A stretch of 64,000 nt of DNA from Candidatus Collinsella stercoripullorum (lineage in GTDB: Bacteria > Actinomycetota > Coriobacteriia > Coriobacteriales > Coriobacteriaceae): the NCBI GenBank assembly GCA_019117005.1, contig DXAO01000025.1:1-64000 (forward strand), given 5' to 3'. Of this stretch, positions 56,323 to 64,000 are shown piece after piece. The position numbers were made by a program, and so were the translations under genes. The first letter of the stretch is position 1; each line of letters opens with the position of its first letter. Under the pieces are notes generated by a model that saw only the letters and a list, made by a program, of their open reading frames with translations, was not told where the DNA came from and searched no databases.

Positions 56323-57573
56323 GTGCGCGCCCCGATAGTGATGAGTTCCTGCCTGCTTGGAGCCCCTTGTCGATACGACGGGGGCTCCAAGCCCGTTTCG
56401 GCGTGCATGCGGCTCGCCGAGGGCCTGCGCGCGCGAGCGGGCGAGGGGGCGGTGGCCCCCGTCTGCCCTGAGCTGCTCGGCGGCCTCCCGTGTCCGCGCA
56501 TGCCCGCGGAGCGGCGGGGGCGGCGCGTCATCGCGCGCGACGGGACCGATGTCACCCGCGCCTACGCCGAGGGATCGGCGCGCTCGGTCGAAATCGCCCG
56601 CGAGGCGGGCGCGCGCCTTGCTATCCTGAAGGCGAACAGCCCGTCGTGCGGCAGCGGCCGCATCTACGACGGGACCTTCACGGGCCGGCTCGTGCCGGGT
56701 CACGGCACGGCGGCCGAGGCGCTGATGCAGGAGGGGTTGACCGTGGTCGATGAGCGTCTGGTCGGCTATTGCGAGCCGAGTTTCGAGCATCCGGTGGCGA
56801 TCGTGCTGGGAAGCGGGCTGGGGGCGCTGGCAGACCGCGTGCGCGCGGTGCGGCGCATCCCCTACGACGACATCGAGGGCTTCCCGGATGAGGCGATCCC
56901 CGTGGAGGGGCATCGATTCGAGGTGATCGTGGGTACCATCGACGGCGTGCCGGTGGTGGTGTATCCGGGGCGCGTCCATCTCTATCAGGGGTATTCTGCC
57001 CTGCAGGTGACCTCCCTCGTCCGTCACGCGCACCGGCTCGGATGCCGGGACATCGTCCTGACCTGCGCGTCGGGGGCGGTCGGGCAGACCCAGCCGGGGA
57101 CCGTGGGGCTCATCCGCGACCAGCTGAACCTGACCGGGGCGAACCCGCTGGCGAGCGCCGAATGCGTCGCCGCGGCGGAGATCGACGTCCCGTTCATCCC
57201 GATGGCGGGCGCCTACTCCAGCTATCTCGCCGAGTTCGCGCGCGCCGCCGCCGAGGAGGCGGGGGTGCGGCTCGTCGAGGGCGTCTACGCCGGCCTGCTC
57301 GGACCGACCTACGAGACCGCGGCGGAGGTGCGCGCCCTGTCGGTGCTGGGCGCGGACTTCGTGGGGATGTCCACGGTGTGCGAGGCCATCATGGCGCATG
57401 CGCTGGGCATGCAGGTGCTCGGGCTCACGCTCGTCACCAACTACGCGGGGCGCGCGGACAACGCGCACGACGAGGTGCTCCGGGTCGCCGATTCCGGCGG
57501 GGCGGCGACGACCGAGGTGGTGCTGGGCGTGCTGCGGGCGCTGGGCGGCCGCGGGCAGGCGCTTTCCTCCTGA
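56323..57573 (+). CDS. Fusion: DUF523/TudS-like desulfidase domain + purine nucleoside phosphorylase
   Basis: A 416-residue two-domain protein in one frame. Residues 1-145 match DUF523, the family of TudS thiouracil desulfidases: SSCLLGAPCRYDGG with Cys10 and Cys16, PELLGGLPCPR at 49-59, and KANSPSCGSGR with Cys109, the three Cys expected to hold an [4Fe-4S] cluster. Residues about 157-416 are a PNP of the trimeric type: VLGSGLG (161-167), YPGRVHLYQGY, GPTYETAAEVR, and TNYAG with the base-contacting Asn. The PNP half would split purine nucleosides with phosphate. GTG start at 56323; ATG 56341 is an alternative. It begins 9 bases after the preceding gene. Confidence 0.85.
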   Translation: MRAPIVMSSCLLGAPCRYDGGSKPVSACMRLAEGLRARAGEGAVAPVCPELLGGLPCPRMPAERRGRRVIARDGTDVTRAYAEGSARSVEIAREAGARLAILKANSPSCGSGRIYDGTFTGRLVPGHGTAAEALMQEGLTVVDERLVGYCEPSFEHPVAIVLGSGLGALADRVRAVRRIPYDDIEGFPDEAIPVEGHRFEVIVGTIDGVPVVVYPGRVHLYQGYSALQVTSLVRHAHRLGCRDIVLTCASGAVGQTQPGTVGLIRDQLNLTGANPLASAECVAAAEIDVPFIPMAGAYSSYLAEFARAAAEEAGVRLVEGVYAGLLGPTYETAAEVRALSVLGADFVGMSTVCEAIMAHALGMQVLGLTLVTNYAGRADNAHDEVLRVADSGGAATTEVVLGVLRALGGRGQALSS

Positions 57574-57669
57574 GGCGACGGGCGCCGGCGGTGCCGGGCG
57601 CCTGCGGTGCCGGGCCTTTCCCGCCCGACGTCCTCCCAGCGTGTTCCTCCTGTGACGGCAAATTCCCGC

Positions 57670-57698
57670 TTGCGTCTTCGCGGGTTTGCCCGTACTAT
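57670..57698 (+). promoter_or_regulatory. Promoter of tRNA-Thr
   Basis: TTGCGT (57670-57675) and TACTAT (57693-57698) are separated by exactly 17 bases, 39 bases before the tRNA. Confidence 0.6.
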
Positions 57699-57737
57699 AG
57701 ATAACCGCATCCGGCCTCGTGCCGATGCATGGTCAAA

Positions 57738-57813
57738 GCCAACGTGGCTCAGCTGGTAGAGCAACGCACTCGTAATGCGTGGGTCAGCGGTTCGAATCCG
57801 CTCGTTGGCTCCA
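57738..57813 (+). tRNA. tRNA-Thr (anticodon CGU)
   Basis: A complete 76-base cloverleaf: acceptor arm GCCAACG/CGTTGGC, D-loop AGCTGGTAGA, anticodon stem ACGCA/TGCGT around CTCGTAA (anticodon CGU, codon ACG), T-arm GCGGTTCGAATCCGC, discriminator T and encoded CCA. A terminator follows. Confidence 0.97.
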
Positions 57814-57825
57814 TAGTATTCGACA

Positions 57826-57850
57826 GGGCCCCGGCGACGGGGCCCTTCTC
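57826..57850 (+). terminator. Terminator of tRNA-Thr
   Basis: GGGCCCC (57826-57832) pairs with GGGGCCC (57839-57845), followed by TTCTC. Confidence 0.75.
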
Positions 57851-57866
57851 GTATCCGTGCGGGGCG

Positions 57867-58050
57867 GCGGATTCGAACCGATGAGGTCGCGAGGCTGAGC
57901 GAACGCGCGAGCGTTCGCCAGCGAGCGCGCGAGGGCGGCGCGAGCCGCCCGGAGCATGCGGACGCCGCAGGCGGACGCGAACGAAAGCATGTCGTATCTG
58001 ACACGAAGACGTCTGGCGGGAGGGGTCCATGTCAGATGCGACATGCTTTC
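57867..58050. repeat. Cluster of hairpins downstream of tRNA-Thr
   Basis: Within 184 bases there are: GCGGATTCGAACCG (57867-57880), an exact inverted copy of the tRNA T-arm; GCGAACGC/GCGTTCGC (57899-57918) and GGGCGGC/GCCGCCC (57933-57950), each with a four-base GCGA loop; and a 21-base-pair stem 57983-58003 with 58030-58050, with one G-T pair. No gene is supported here. It may be a REP-like cluster, a structured RNA or an integration scar. Confidence 0.6.
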
Positions 58051-58457
58051 ACCCTCCGGCACCGATGGGGATCGGCTCGTGCGGGCGCCCTTGCAATCGG
58101 CCGCCTCCGATCAGGACGGTTCCCCGGCATGTCCGCGACCGGTTCCCGACGGCGGGGACGGGCGCGCCCGCCGAAGCGTTCCCCCAACGTTTCCCCACCG
58201 TTTCAGCAGGTTAACGAGCTGGTTGCCGGCGCGTGAACCACTATTTCATACCAGTGAAAAGAACCAACACATTTTTGAAATCAATATGAACGGAATCGGT
58301 TGACATACTGGATGAAAAGACAAGCTGCCAAAACGAACATGTATATGTGAAATCAATCTCATGCAAATAAAAAACGCAGGTAGTACAATTATTTTTCAGG
58401 TAGACGGTCGAAATCCCGCTGCGAACGGTTTAATACAACCGCCCACGCGAAAACACA
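58051..58457. other. AT-rich gap upstream of the PTS operon
   Basis: No gene is seen. The second half (about 58230-58457) is much more AT-rich than the genome average and has two exact copies of TGAAATCAAT (58276-58285 and 58348-58357), 72 bases apart, that could be regulator sites. TTGACA at 58300 has no fitting -10. Confidence 0.5.
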
Positions 58458-58485
58458 TTGAGAACATGTGGAGGCCTGCTACAAT
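58458..58485 (+). promoter_or_regulatory. Promoter of the PTS operon
   Basis: TTGAGA (58458-58463) and TACAAT (58480-58485) with 16 bases between, plus an extended TGC before the -10. About 90 bases before the IIA start. The best vegetative-type promoter seen in this window. Confidence 0.75.
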
Positions 58486-58574
58486 AAGTGACACGTTATG
58501 TGGTTACTACCAGTTGCCCTGCAGGGCAGGCAGGGGAGGCGCACGGACGCGCGTCCCGAGAAAGGTGGCATGAG

Positions 58575-59015
58575 ATGATCGGTTTCATCCTCACGGGACA
58601 TGCTCAGTTCTCGAACGGTTTGGCGAGCGCGATCGACATGGTCGCCGGCGACCAGCCCGCCTTCCAGATCGTCCCCTTCGACGGGGCGCAGGCCGCCACC
58701 TACGGTGACGACCTCCGCGGCGCCATCTCCGCCATGCGCGAGGAGACCGACGGCGTCCTGGTCTTCGTCGACCTGCTCGGCGGCACCCCGTTCAACCAGG
58801 CCATGATGATCTCCCAGGACATCGCCGATGTCGAGGTCGTCACCGGCACCAACCTCCCCATGCTCATCGAGCTGCTGCTCACACGCGGCGCGGGCTCCAC
58901 CCTGGCCGAGCTGGCCGATCAGGCCGTCGCCGTGGGCCAGGCCGGCATCGTGCACAAGAAGCTCGAGGCCGCGCCGGCCGAGGGCGACGACCTCGATGAC
59001 GGCGAGGGCATCTAA
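58575..59015 (+). CDS. PTS mannose-family EIIA component
   Basis: A 146-residue cytoplasmic phosphocarrier. The N-terminus MIGFILTGHAQFSNGL has the phosphorylated His9; VFVDLLGGTPFNQAMM is the second conserved block. It takes phosphate from HPr and hands it to IIB. Start chosen at ATG 58575 because the fold begins there. First gene of the operon; overlaps the next by one base. Confidence 0.93.
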   Translation: MIGFILTGHAQFSNGLASAIDMVAGDQPAFQIVPFDGAQAATYGDDLRGAISAMREETDGVLVFVDLLGGTPFNQAMMISQDIADVEVVTGTNLPMLIELLLTRGAGSTLAELADQAVAVGQAGIVHKKLEAAPAEGDDLDDGEGI

Positions 59016-59302
59016 TGGAGGGCTTCCTCCAGGACGTCCTGGCCTCTTCGGTGGCGCTGCTGATCCTGCTCGCCATCATGGGCGCGATCTACCTCATCTG
59101 GACGCAGGTCGGCCTCAAGAAGAAGCGCGACTACTTCAAGGAGCTCCACACCGAGCTCGCTCCCGGTCAGGAGGTCATGTTCGCCGGCGGCATCTTCGGT
59201 ACGGTCAAGAGCATCGACGGCGACCGCGTGGAGGTCAAGGTCCGCTCCGGTGCCGTCCTCGACGTCTCGCGCTACGCCATCCAGGAGATCGGCGGCAGGT
59301 AG
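59015..59302 (+). CDS. yajC: YajC-like preprotein translocase subunit inside the PTS operon
   Basis: A 95-residue protein with one N-terminal membrane helix (SVALLILLAIMGAIYLIW) and the YajC cytoplasmic segment (LKKKRDYFKELHTELAPGQEVMFAGGIFGTVKSI). YajC normally sits beside secD/secF. Here it overlaps the IIA stop by one base and precedes IIB, so it is expressed with the PTS. A role in inserting or stabilising the membrane components is possible. Confidence 0.88.
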   Translation: MEGFLQDVLASSVALLILLAIMGAIYLIWTQVGLKKKRDYFKELHTELAPGQEVMFAGGIFGTVKSIDGDRVEVKVRSGAVLDVSRYAIQEIGGR

Positions 59303-59416
59303 CACCCCCCAACGCCCGGTTCTTTTGGGATGCGGGCAGCGGCGAACCGCCGCCCGCCCCTTGCATAGGACAGTCGGAACAGCAAGCAATCGGTATACGA
59401 AAGGATGCGAACCAAC

Positions 59417-59899
59417 ATGGCAGAGCCCAACATTCTCCTTACCCGCATCGATAACCGTCTTATCCATGGCCAGGTGGCGACCCAGTGGAACTCCACCCTG
59501 GGCGCGAACCTCATCCTCGTCGCCAACGACGAGGTGTCCGGCAACACCATGCGCCAGAACCTCATGAAGATGGCGGCCCCGGCCGGCGTCGCCACCCGCT
59601 TCTTCTCGCTGCAGCACACCATCGACATCATCTCGAAGGCGTCGCCCAAGCAGAAGATCTTCATCGTGGCCGAGACCCCGCAGGACGTGTTGACGCTCGT
59701 CAAGGGCGGGGTGCCTATAAAGAAGGTCAACATCGGCAACATGCACATGTCGGAAGGAAAGCGGCAGGTTGCAACGACGGTCGCCGTTGACGACGCCGAC
59801 GTCGCCGCTTTCAAGGAGCTGCAGGATTTGGGGGTGGAGTTGGAGATTAGGCGTGTTCCGAGCACGCCGGTCGAGGATTCGTCCAAGCTGTTCGCCTAA
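59417..59899 (+). CDS. PTS mannose-family EIIB component (AgaB/AgaV-like)
   Basis: A 160-residue protein that phosphorylates the incoming sugar. The phosphorylated His17 is in LLTRIDNRLIHGQVATQW. The later NIGNMHMSEGKRQVATTVAVDD closely resembles N-acetylgalactosamine/galactosamine IIB proteins, which suggests that substrate. ATG 59417 is favoured over 59405, whose ribosome site abuts it. Confidence 0.9.
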   Translation: MAEPNILLTRIDNRLIHGQVATQWNSTLGANLILVANDEVSGNTMRQNLMKMAAPAGVATRFFSLQHTIDIISKASPKQKIFIVAETPQDVLTLVKGGVPIKKVNIGNMHMSEGKRQVATTVAVDDADVAAFKELQDLGVELEIRRVPSTPVEDSSKLFA

Positions 59900-59988
59900 C
59901 GGGGCGCATCCTCCCCGCGGCGGGTCCGCCTGCCGCACACGTACGTGACGTTTCGTATCTATGAACACATTCGAAAGGAGGAGCATAG

Positions 59989-60786
59989 ATGGACGTCTCG
60001 ATTGTTCAGATCGTTCTGGTCTTCCTGGTCACCTTTGTCGCGGCCATCGATCAGTTCGACTTCCTCGAGTCGCTGTACCAGCCCATCGTCACCGGTGCCA
60101 TCATCGGCGCCATCCTCGGCGATGTGAACACCGGCCTGATCGTTGGTGGTACGTACCAGCTCATGACCATCGGTAACATGCCGATCGGAGGTGCCCAGCC
60201 GCCCAACGCGGTCATCGGCGGCATCATGGCTGCTATCTTCGCCTGCACGCTCGACATGGATCCCGACATGGCCGTCGCTACCGCGATCCCGTTCGCGCTG
60301 CTCGGCCAGTACGGCGTGACCCTGTTCTTCACGCTCCGCGCCCCGCTGCTCGAGTTCTTCCGCAGCGCCGCTGAGAAGGCCGACACCAAGGCCATCACCA
60401 AGTGGACGGTCGTCTCCGAGATCATCCTCGGTGTGATCTTCGCCGTGATCGTGACCCTGTTCTTCATCGGCGGCCTCGCCGTCGGTCAGCAGATCGTCGA
60501 CGCGATCCCCGAGTGGGCCAACGTCGGTCTGTCCCAGGCTGGCAACATGATGAAGTTCGTCGGCTTCGCCATCCTGCTCAAGATCATGATGAATCGCGAT
60601 ATGTGGGGCTTCTTCTTCATGGGCTTCGGCCTGGCCCTGATCGCGAGCAACATCGAGGCCATCGCCGGCCCCGCGCTGCTCATCCTCACCCTCATCGGCT
60701 TCGGTATCGCTTTCTGGGACTTCCAGCAGCAGACCGAGCTGAAGGGCGCTGTCGCTGACGGAGGTGACTTCACCGATGGCATCTAA
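59989..60786 (+). CDS. PTS mannose-family EIIC component
   Basis: A 265-residue polytopic membrane subunit that forms the sugar channel with IID. GGTYQLMTIGNMPIGGAQPPN is the conserved IIC region. AAAGGAGGAG precedes the ATG. Overlaps IID by 11 bases. Confidence 0.93.
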   Translation: MDVSIVQIVLVFLVTFVAAIDQFDFLESLYQPIVTGAIIGAILGDVNTGLIVGGTYQLMTIGNMPIGGAQPPNAVIGGIMAAIFACTLDMDPDMAVATAIPFALLGQYGVTLFFTLRAPLLEFFRSAAEKADTKAITKWTVVSEIILGVIFAVIVTLFFIGGLAVGQQIVDAIPEWANVGLSQAGNMMKFVGFAILLKIMMNRDMWGFFFMGFGLALIASNIEAIAGPALLILTLIGFGIAFWDFQQQTELKGAVADGGDFTDGI

Positions 60787-61852
60787 TGAGTTCGTTGTCC
60801 CCGAGCGCTATGAGGATCTGACCCCTGCTCCGCAGGTCGACCAGAAGACTCTGAACCGTATGGCCCTGCGCTCCTACTGGCTCCAGTCCTCGTTCAACTA
60901 CGAGACCATGCAGTCCGGCGGCTGGCTGTTCGCCATGATCCCCGGCCTGGAGAAGGTCCACACCAACAAGAACGACCTCGCGGCGTCGATGTACCACAAC
61001 CTGGACTTCATCAACACCCACCCGTTCCTGGTGACCTTCGTTATGGGTATCGTTCTGTCCCTCGAGCAGAACAAGGTCGATACCCAGACCATCCGCGCCG
61101 TCCGCATCTCCGCGGCCTCGCCGCTGGGCGGCATCGGTGACGCCCTGTTCTGGCTGACGCTCGTGCCCATCACGGCCGGCATCACCTCCAACATGGCCAT
61201 CGCCGGTAACATCGCGGCCCCGATCATCTTCCTGGTGATCTTCAACCTGGCCCAGGCTGCGTGCCGCTTCGGCCTCATGAACTGGTCCTACCGTGTCGGC
61301 ACCGGCGCCATCGACGCGCTGACCGCCAACATGCAGGCCTTCACCCGTGCGGCCTCCATCCTCGGCGTCTTCGTCGTCGGTTGCCTGACCGTCACCATGG
61401 GTGCCACCCAGATCAACCTCACGATCCCCAACGGCACCACCCGCGGTCTCGTGGCCCACACCGTCGTCGTGTCCAACGAGGAGGCGGAGAACTTCGCCGA
61501 CCTCGCCGTCGACACCGACACCGCTGAGGCGGGCACCATCGCGATGACCGACACCGAGGGCGCGGCCCTGACCGCCTCCGACGCTGACGGCAACGCGGTC
61601 GAGACCGGTATCGTCGATCTCGGCAACGGCATGAGCCAGGTCACCTACGGCGAGGTTACCGAGACCCCGGTTTCCTACTCCGTGGCCTCCACGCTCGACT
61701 CCGTCCTGCCGAAGCTCGTCCCGCTGGCGCTCGTTCTTCTGCTGTACTTCCTGTTCGCCAAGAAGAACTTCACGCCGATCAAGGGCATCGTCCTGCTGCT
61801 CGTCATCGGCATCCTGGGTTCCGGCTGCGGCATCTGGCCCTCCATCTGGTAA
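60776..61852 (+). CDS. PTS mannose-family EIID component with extended insertion
   Basis: A 358-residue membrane subunit. SYWLQSSFNYETMQSGGWLFAMIPGLEK is the classical IID N-terminal signature, and SAASPLGGIGDALFW follows. Between INLTIPNG and the C-terminal LDSVLPKLVPLAL there are about 80 acidic, Thr/Ala-rich residues, more than the short loop of ManZ, giving a protein longer than the usual ~280. GGAGGTGA precedes the ATG. Last PTS gene; two hairpins follow. Confidence 0.92.
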   Translation: MASNEFVVPERYEDLTPAPQVDQKTLNRMALRSYWLQSSFNYETMQSGGWLFAMIPGLEKVHTNKNDLAASMYHNLDFINTHPFLVTFVMGIVLSLEQNKVDTQTIRAVRISAASPLGGIGDALFWLTLVPITAGITSNMAIAGNIAAPIIFLVIFNLAQAACRFGLMNWSYRVGTGAIDALTANMQAFTRAASILGVFVVGCLTVTMGATQINLTIPNGTTRGLVAHTVVVSNEEAENFADLAVDTDTAEAGTIAMTDTEGAALTASDADGNAVETGIVDLGNGMSQVTYGEVTETPVSYSVASTLDSVLPKLVPLALVLLLYFLFAKKNFTPIKGIVLLLVIGILGSGCGIWPSIW

Positions 61853-61866
61853 GGACCTGACATCTC

Positions 61867-61896
61867 GTGCGGGGTGCGCATCGGCGCATCCCGCAC
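61867..61896 (+). terminator. Hairpin after the PTS operon (first)
   Basis: GTGCGGGGTGCGC (61867-61879) pairs with GCGCATCCCGCAC (61884-61896), with one G-T pair and a four-base loop. Confidence 0.6.
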
Positions 61897-61913
61897 CCGC
61901 ACCAGAGCTTCTT

Positions 61914-61957
61914 GAACGGCCGCGACCCGCACGCGTTGAGGGACGCGGCCGTTCTTC
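61914..61957 (+). terminator. Hairpin after the PTS operon (second)
   Basis: GAACGGCCGCG (61914-61924) pairs perfectly with CGCGGCCGTTC (61944-61954), followed by TTC. Tandem with the preceding hairpin. Confidence 0.65.
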
Positions 61958-62020
61958 CATCCGGTCGGACCCCTGCCTCGGGGCACCCGGCATCGGCACC
62001 GTCGAGGAAAGGAGGCGCAT

Positions 62021-62752
62021 ATGGCCATCGCGGCTCGCAAGCAGCCCCTCTACGATCAGCTCGTCGATATCCTGACCGAGAAGATCGAGCACGAATACCG
62101 CCCCGGTGACCTGATGCCCTCCGAGCGCGAGCTGTCCAAGCACTACGGGATCTCGCGCACCACCGTACGCCTCGCCTTGCAGGAGCTGGAACGCCTCGGC
62201 CTGGTCGTGCGCCAGCACGGACGCGGCACCTTCGTCGCGGACCGGTCCGTCCAGGCGACGAACCTCTCCCAGACCTATAGCTTCACCGTCCAGATGCGCG
62301 AGATGGGACGCGTGCCGTCCACGACGATCCTCGAGTTCTGCGAGATCGAGGCGGACAAGAACCTGGCGGAGAGCCTGCGCGTCCATATCGGGGACAAGCT
62401 CTACAAGCTCAAGCGCCTGCGCAGCGCCGACGACATGCCCATGATGGTCGAGCGGACCTACCTGCCTATGCGCAAGTTCATGTCGCTCAAGCGGCCCATG
62501 CTGGAGCACAGCGCGCTGTACGACGTGATCGAGCGGGACTTCCACGAGACGATCCGCGTGGCGGAGGAGGAGTTCTTCGCGAGCATCGCCCGACCCGCCG
62601 ACGCGCACCTGCTCGACATCGGCGAGGGCGCGCCGGTCTTGGAGCTCGTGCGCACCACCTACGACATGCGCAACGAGATCATCGAGTACACCCTGTCCGT
62701 CGCCCGCGCCGACCAGTTCAAGTACAAGATCTTCCACTATCGGAACGAATGA
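62021..62752 (+). CDS. GntR/HutC-family regulator with UTRA domain
   Basis: A 243-residue repressor with an N-terminal GntR winged helix (PSERELSKHYGISRTTVRLALQELERLGLVVR) and a C-terminal UTRA effector domain (YKLKRLRSADDMPMMVERTYLP). Such proteins usually sense a phosphosugar. AAAGGAGG precedes the ATG. It lies between the PTS genes and the AgaS-type gene and probably regulates both, like AgaR2-type GntR regulators of N-acetylgalactosamine loci. Confidence 0.92.
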   Translation: MAIAARKQPLYDQLVDILTEKIEHEYRPGDLMPSERELSKHYGISRTTVRLALQELERLGLVVRQHGRGTFVADRSVQATNLSQTYSFTVQMREMGRVPSTTILEFCEIEADKNLAESLRVHIGDKLYKLKRLRSADDMPMMVERTYLPMRKFMSLKRPMLEHSALYDVIERDFHETIRVAEEEFFASIARPADAHLLDIGEGAPVLELVRTTYDMRNEIIEYTLSVARADQFKYKIFHYRNE

Positions 62753-62916
62753 CCCGTCGCGAGCGCCTGTGCGGGAACGGGACCGGGGCATGGGGCCGCC
62801 CGGCCCGCGACCCCGCTCCCGCCCAGGCACTTCAAGGCCGCCCGTCAGGGCGCGCCCCTGTGGGTATCAGGTACCGGGAAGGATGGATCCCGGTCTGTAT
62901 GCAAAGGAGTTTTTGA

Positions 62917-64000
62917 ATGTTCGAGAAGGATATCGAGGAGCTCAAGGCCCTCGGCGCCGACATCACGACGGCTGAGATCAAGCAGCAGCCCGAGCTGTGG
63001 CGCGACGCCTACAACATCTACCGCGAGAACAAGGACGCGGTCGAGGCCTTCCTGGCCGACCTCACGGATGCCGGCCGCGTGACCGTCGTCTTCGCGGGCG
63101 CCGGCACCTCCGATTACGTCGGCGACACCGTCGCCCCGTACCTCCGCCGCGTCGCCGATACCGACGCGTTCAACTTCATGCCGGTCGCCACCACCGACAT
63201 CGTCTCGGCCCCGCTGGACTTCCTGCGCCCGGACGACCCGACCCTGCTCGTCTCCTTCGCCCGCTCCGGCAACAGCCCCGAGAGCCTCGCCGCCGTCGAC
63301 GTCGCCCGCAAGGTCGTGAAGAACATCAAGTTCCTGAACATCACCTGCGCGCCCGAGGGCAAGCTCGCCGTCGAGAGCGCCGACGACCCGCGCGCCTACA
63401 CCATCCTGATCCCGCGCGCCAACGACAAGGGCTTCGCGATGACGGGCAGCTACTCCTGCATGTCGCTGATCACGATGCTGCTGTTCGACCGCTCCTCCGA
63501 GGAGGACAAGGCGGCGTGGGTCGAGACCGCTGCCAAGATGGGCGAGGAGGTCGTGGCCCGCGAGGCGGAGATCGCCGATTTCCTCGACTGCGGCTTCAAC
63601 CGCCTGACCTATCTGGGTTCCGGCGCCTTCGGCGGCCTGGCCCAGGAGTCCCAGCTCAAGATCCTCGAGCTCGCGCGCGGCCTCGTGGCGACCTCGTGGG
63701 ACACCAGCATGGGCTACCGCCACGGGCCCAAGTCCTTTGTGGACGACAAGACCCTCGTCTTCGTCTTCGTCAACAACGACGCGTACACCCGTCAGTACGA
63801 CCTCGACATCCTCGAGGAGATCGACGGCGACGGCATCGCCATGAAGACCATCGCCGTGCAGCAGGCCGGCGAGACCGGGTTCGATCACGCCTCTTTCACC
63901 TTCGAGGGGTATGACGCGCTGCCCGAGGGCTACCTCGCCCTGCCGTTCGTCATGGTCGGCCAGACCGTGTCGCTGCTGAACTCCGTGCGCGTGGGCAACA
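62917..64000 (+). CDS. agaS: AgaS-type SIS-domain sugar isomerase/deaminase (partial)
   Basis: At least 361 residues, running past the window end without a stop. Two SIS domains: VVFAGAGTSDYVGDTVAPYLRR with LLVSFARSGNSPESLAAV, and LTYLGSGAFGGLAQESQLKILELARG. The middle GYRHGPKSFVDDKTLV is the catalytic region of AgaS/GlmS-like isomerases. AgaS deaminates and isomerises galactosamine-6-phosphate to tagatose-6-phosphate. CAAAGGAG precedes the ATG. With the Aga-like IIB it supports a galactosamine or GalNAc pathway. Confidence 0.9.
   Translation, partial: MFEKDIEELKALGADITTAEIKQQPELWRDAYNIYRENKDAVEAFLADLTDAGRVTVVFAGAGTSDYVGDTVAPYLRRVADTDAFNFMPVATTDIVSAPLDFLRPDDPTLLVSFARSGNSPESLAAVDVARKVVKNIKFLNITCAPEGKLAVESADDPRAYTILIPRANDKGFAMTGSYSCMSLITMLLFDRSSEEDKAAWVETAAKMGEEVVAREAEIADFLDCGFNRLTYLGSGAFGGLAQESQLKILELARGLVATSWDTSMGYRHGPKSFVDDKTLVFVFVNNDAYTRQYDLDILEEIDGDGIAMKTIAVQQAGETGFDHASFTFEGYDALPEGYLALPFVMVGQTVSLLNSVRVGN

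Noticed and set aside
57749-58062. Leftward frames overlapping tRNA-Thr with an apparently protein-like sequence
   Set aside because: They are antisense to the tRNA and the hairpin cluster; such frames are well-known false predictions.

Overview
The window is high-GC, tightly packed bacterial DNA. The gene set (family-5 peptide transporter, mannose-family PTS, GH29, GH36, Leloir enzymes, a zinc-ribbon type IA topoisomerase, Tat genes and hypAB) fits a gut Coriobacteriia member such as Collinsella. That assignment is inference from gene content and composition; no rRNA gene is present to confirm it.

Layout. 1-5.7 kb: end of a membrane protein, a ROK glucokinase, then a leftward pair of a multidomain transglutaminase-like protein and a GH29 alpha-L-fucosidase. 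6.0-11.6 kb: a five-gene oligopeptide ABC operon, followed by a BrnQ carrier. 13.3-15.9 kb: a cytoplasmic ParB-like/BMP-domain protein overlapping a metallophosphoesterase. 16-20 kb: a DeoR regulator divergent from galK-galT. 20.0-21.3 kb: a lower-GC island with a DUF1835/DUF3658-like gene between two copies of a palindromic repeat. 21.4-29.1 kb: an alpha-galactoside locus (GH36 alpha-galactosidase, ABC importer, divergent AraC regulator). 29.2-34.3 kb: pyrophosphatase, NhaA, two small hypotheticals and an aminotransferase. 34.5-38.9 kb: TPR protein, STAS protein, TatA, TatC, HypA, HypB. 39-42 kb: a gene-free stretch with repeats, then the topoisomerase. 42-49.4 kb: a zinc-ribbon/DUF3298 membrane protein, then tmk-holB-ricT-comF. 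49.5-57.6 kb: a possible noncoding RNA, an amino-acid-binding lipoprotein, ribosome hibernation factor, DegV, a dehydrogenase with a His/Cys-rich tail, three less characterised proteins, and a fusion of a TudS-like (DUF523) desulfidase domain to a purine nucleoside phosphorylase. 57.7-64 kb: tRNA-Thr(CGU), a hairpin-rich stretch, then a mannose-family PTS operon (IIA, YajC, IIB, IIC, IID), a GntR regulator and an AgaS-type sugar isomerase cut by the window edge.

Taken together, the catabolic genes point to host or dietary glycans: fucose (GH29), alpha-galactosides (GH36 and ABC importer), galactose (galKT) and probably N-acetylgalactosamine/galactosamine (Aga-like PTS and AgaS). The strongest leads for something undescribed are the TudS-PNP fusion, the ParB/BMP-phosphoesterase pair, the palindromic repeat pair around the DUF1835 gene, the possible structured RNAs near 49.5 and 57.9 kb, and the metal-binding tail on the dehydrogenase.
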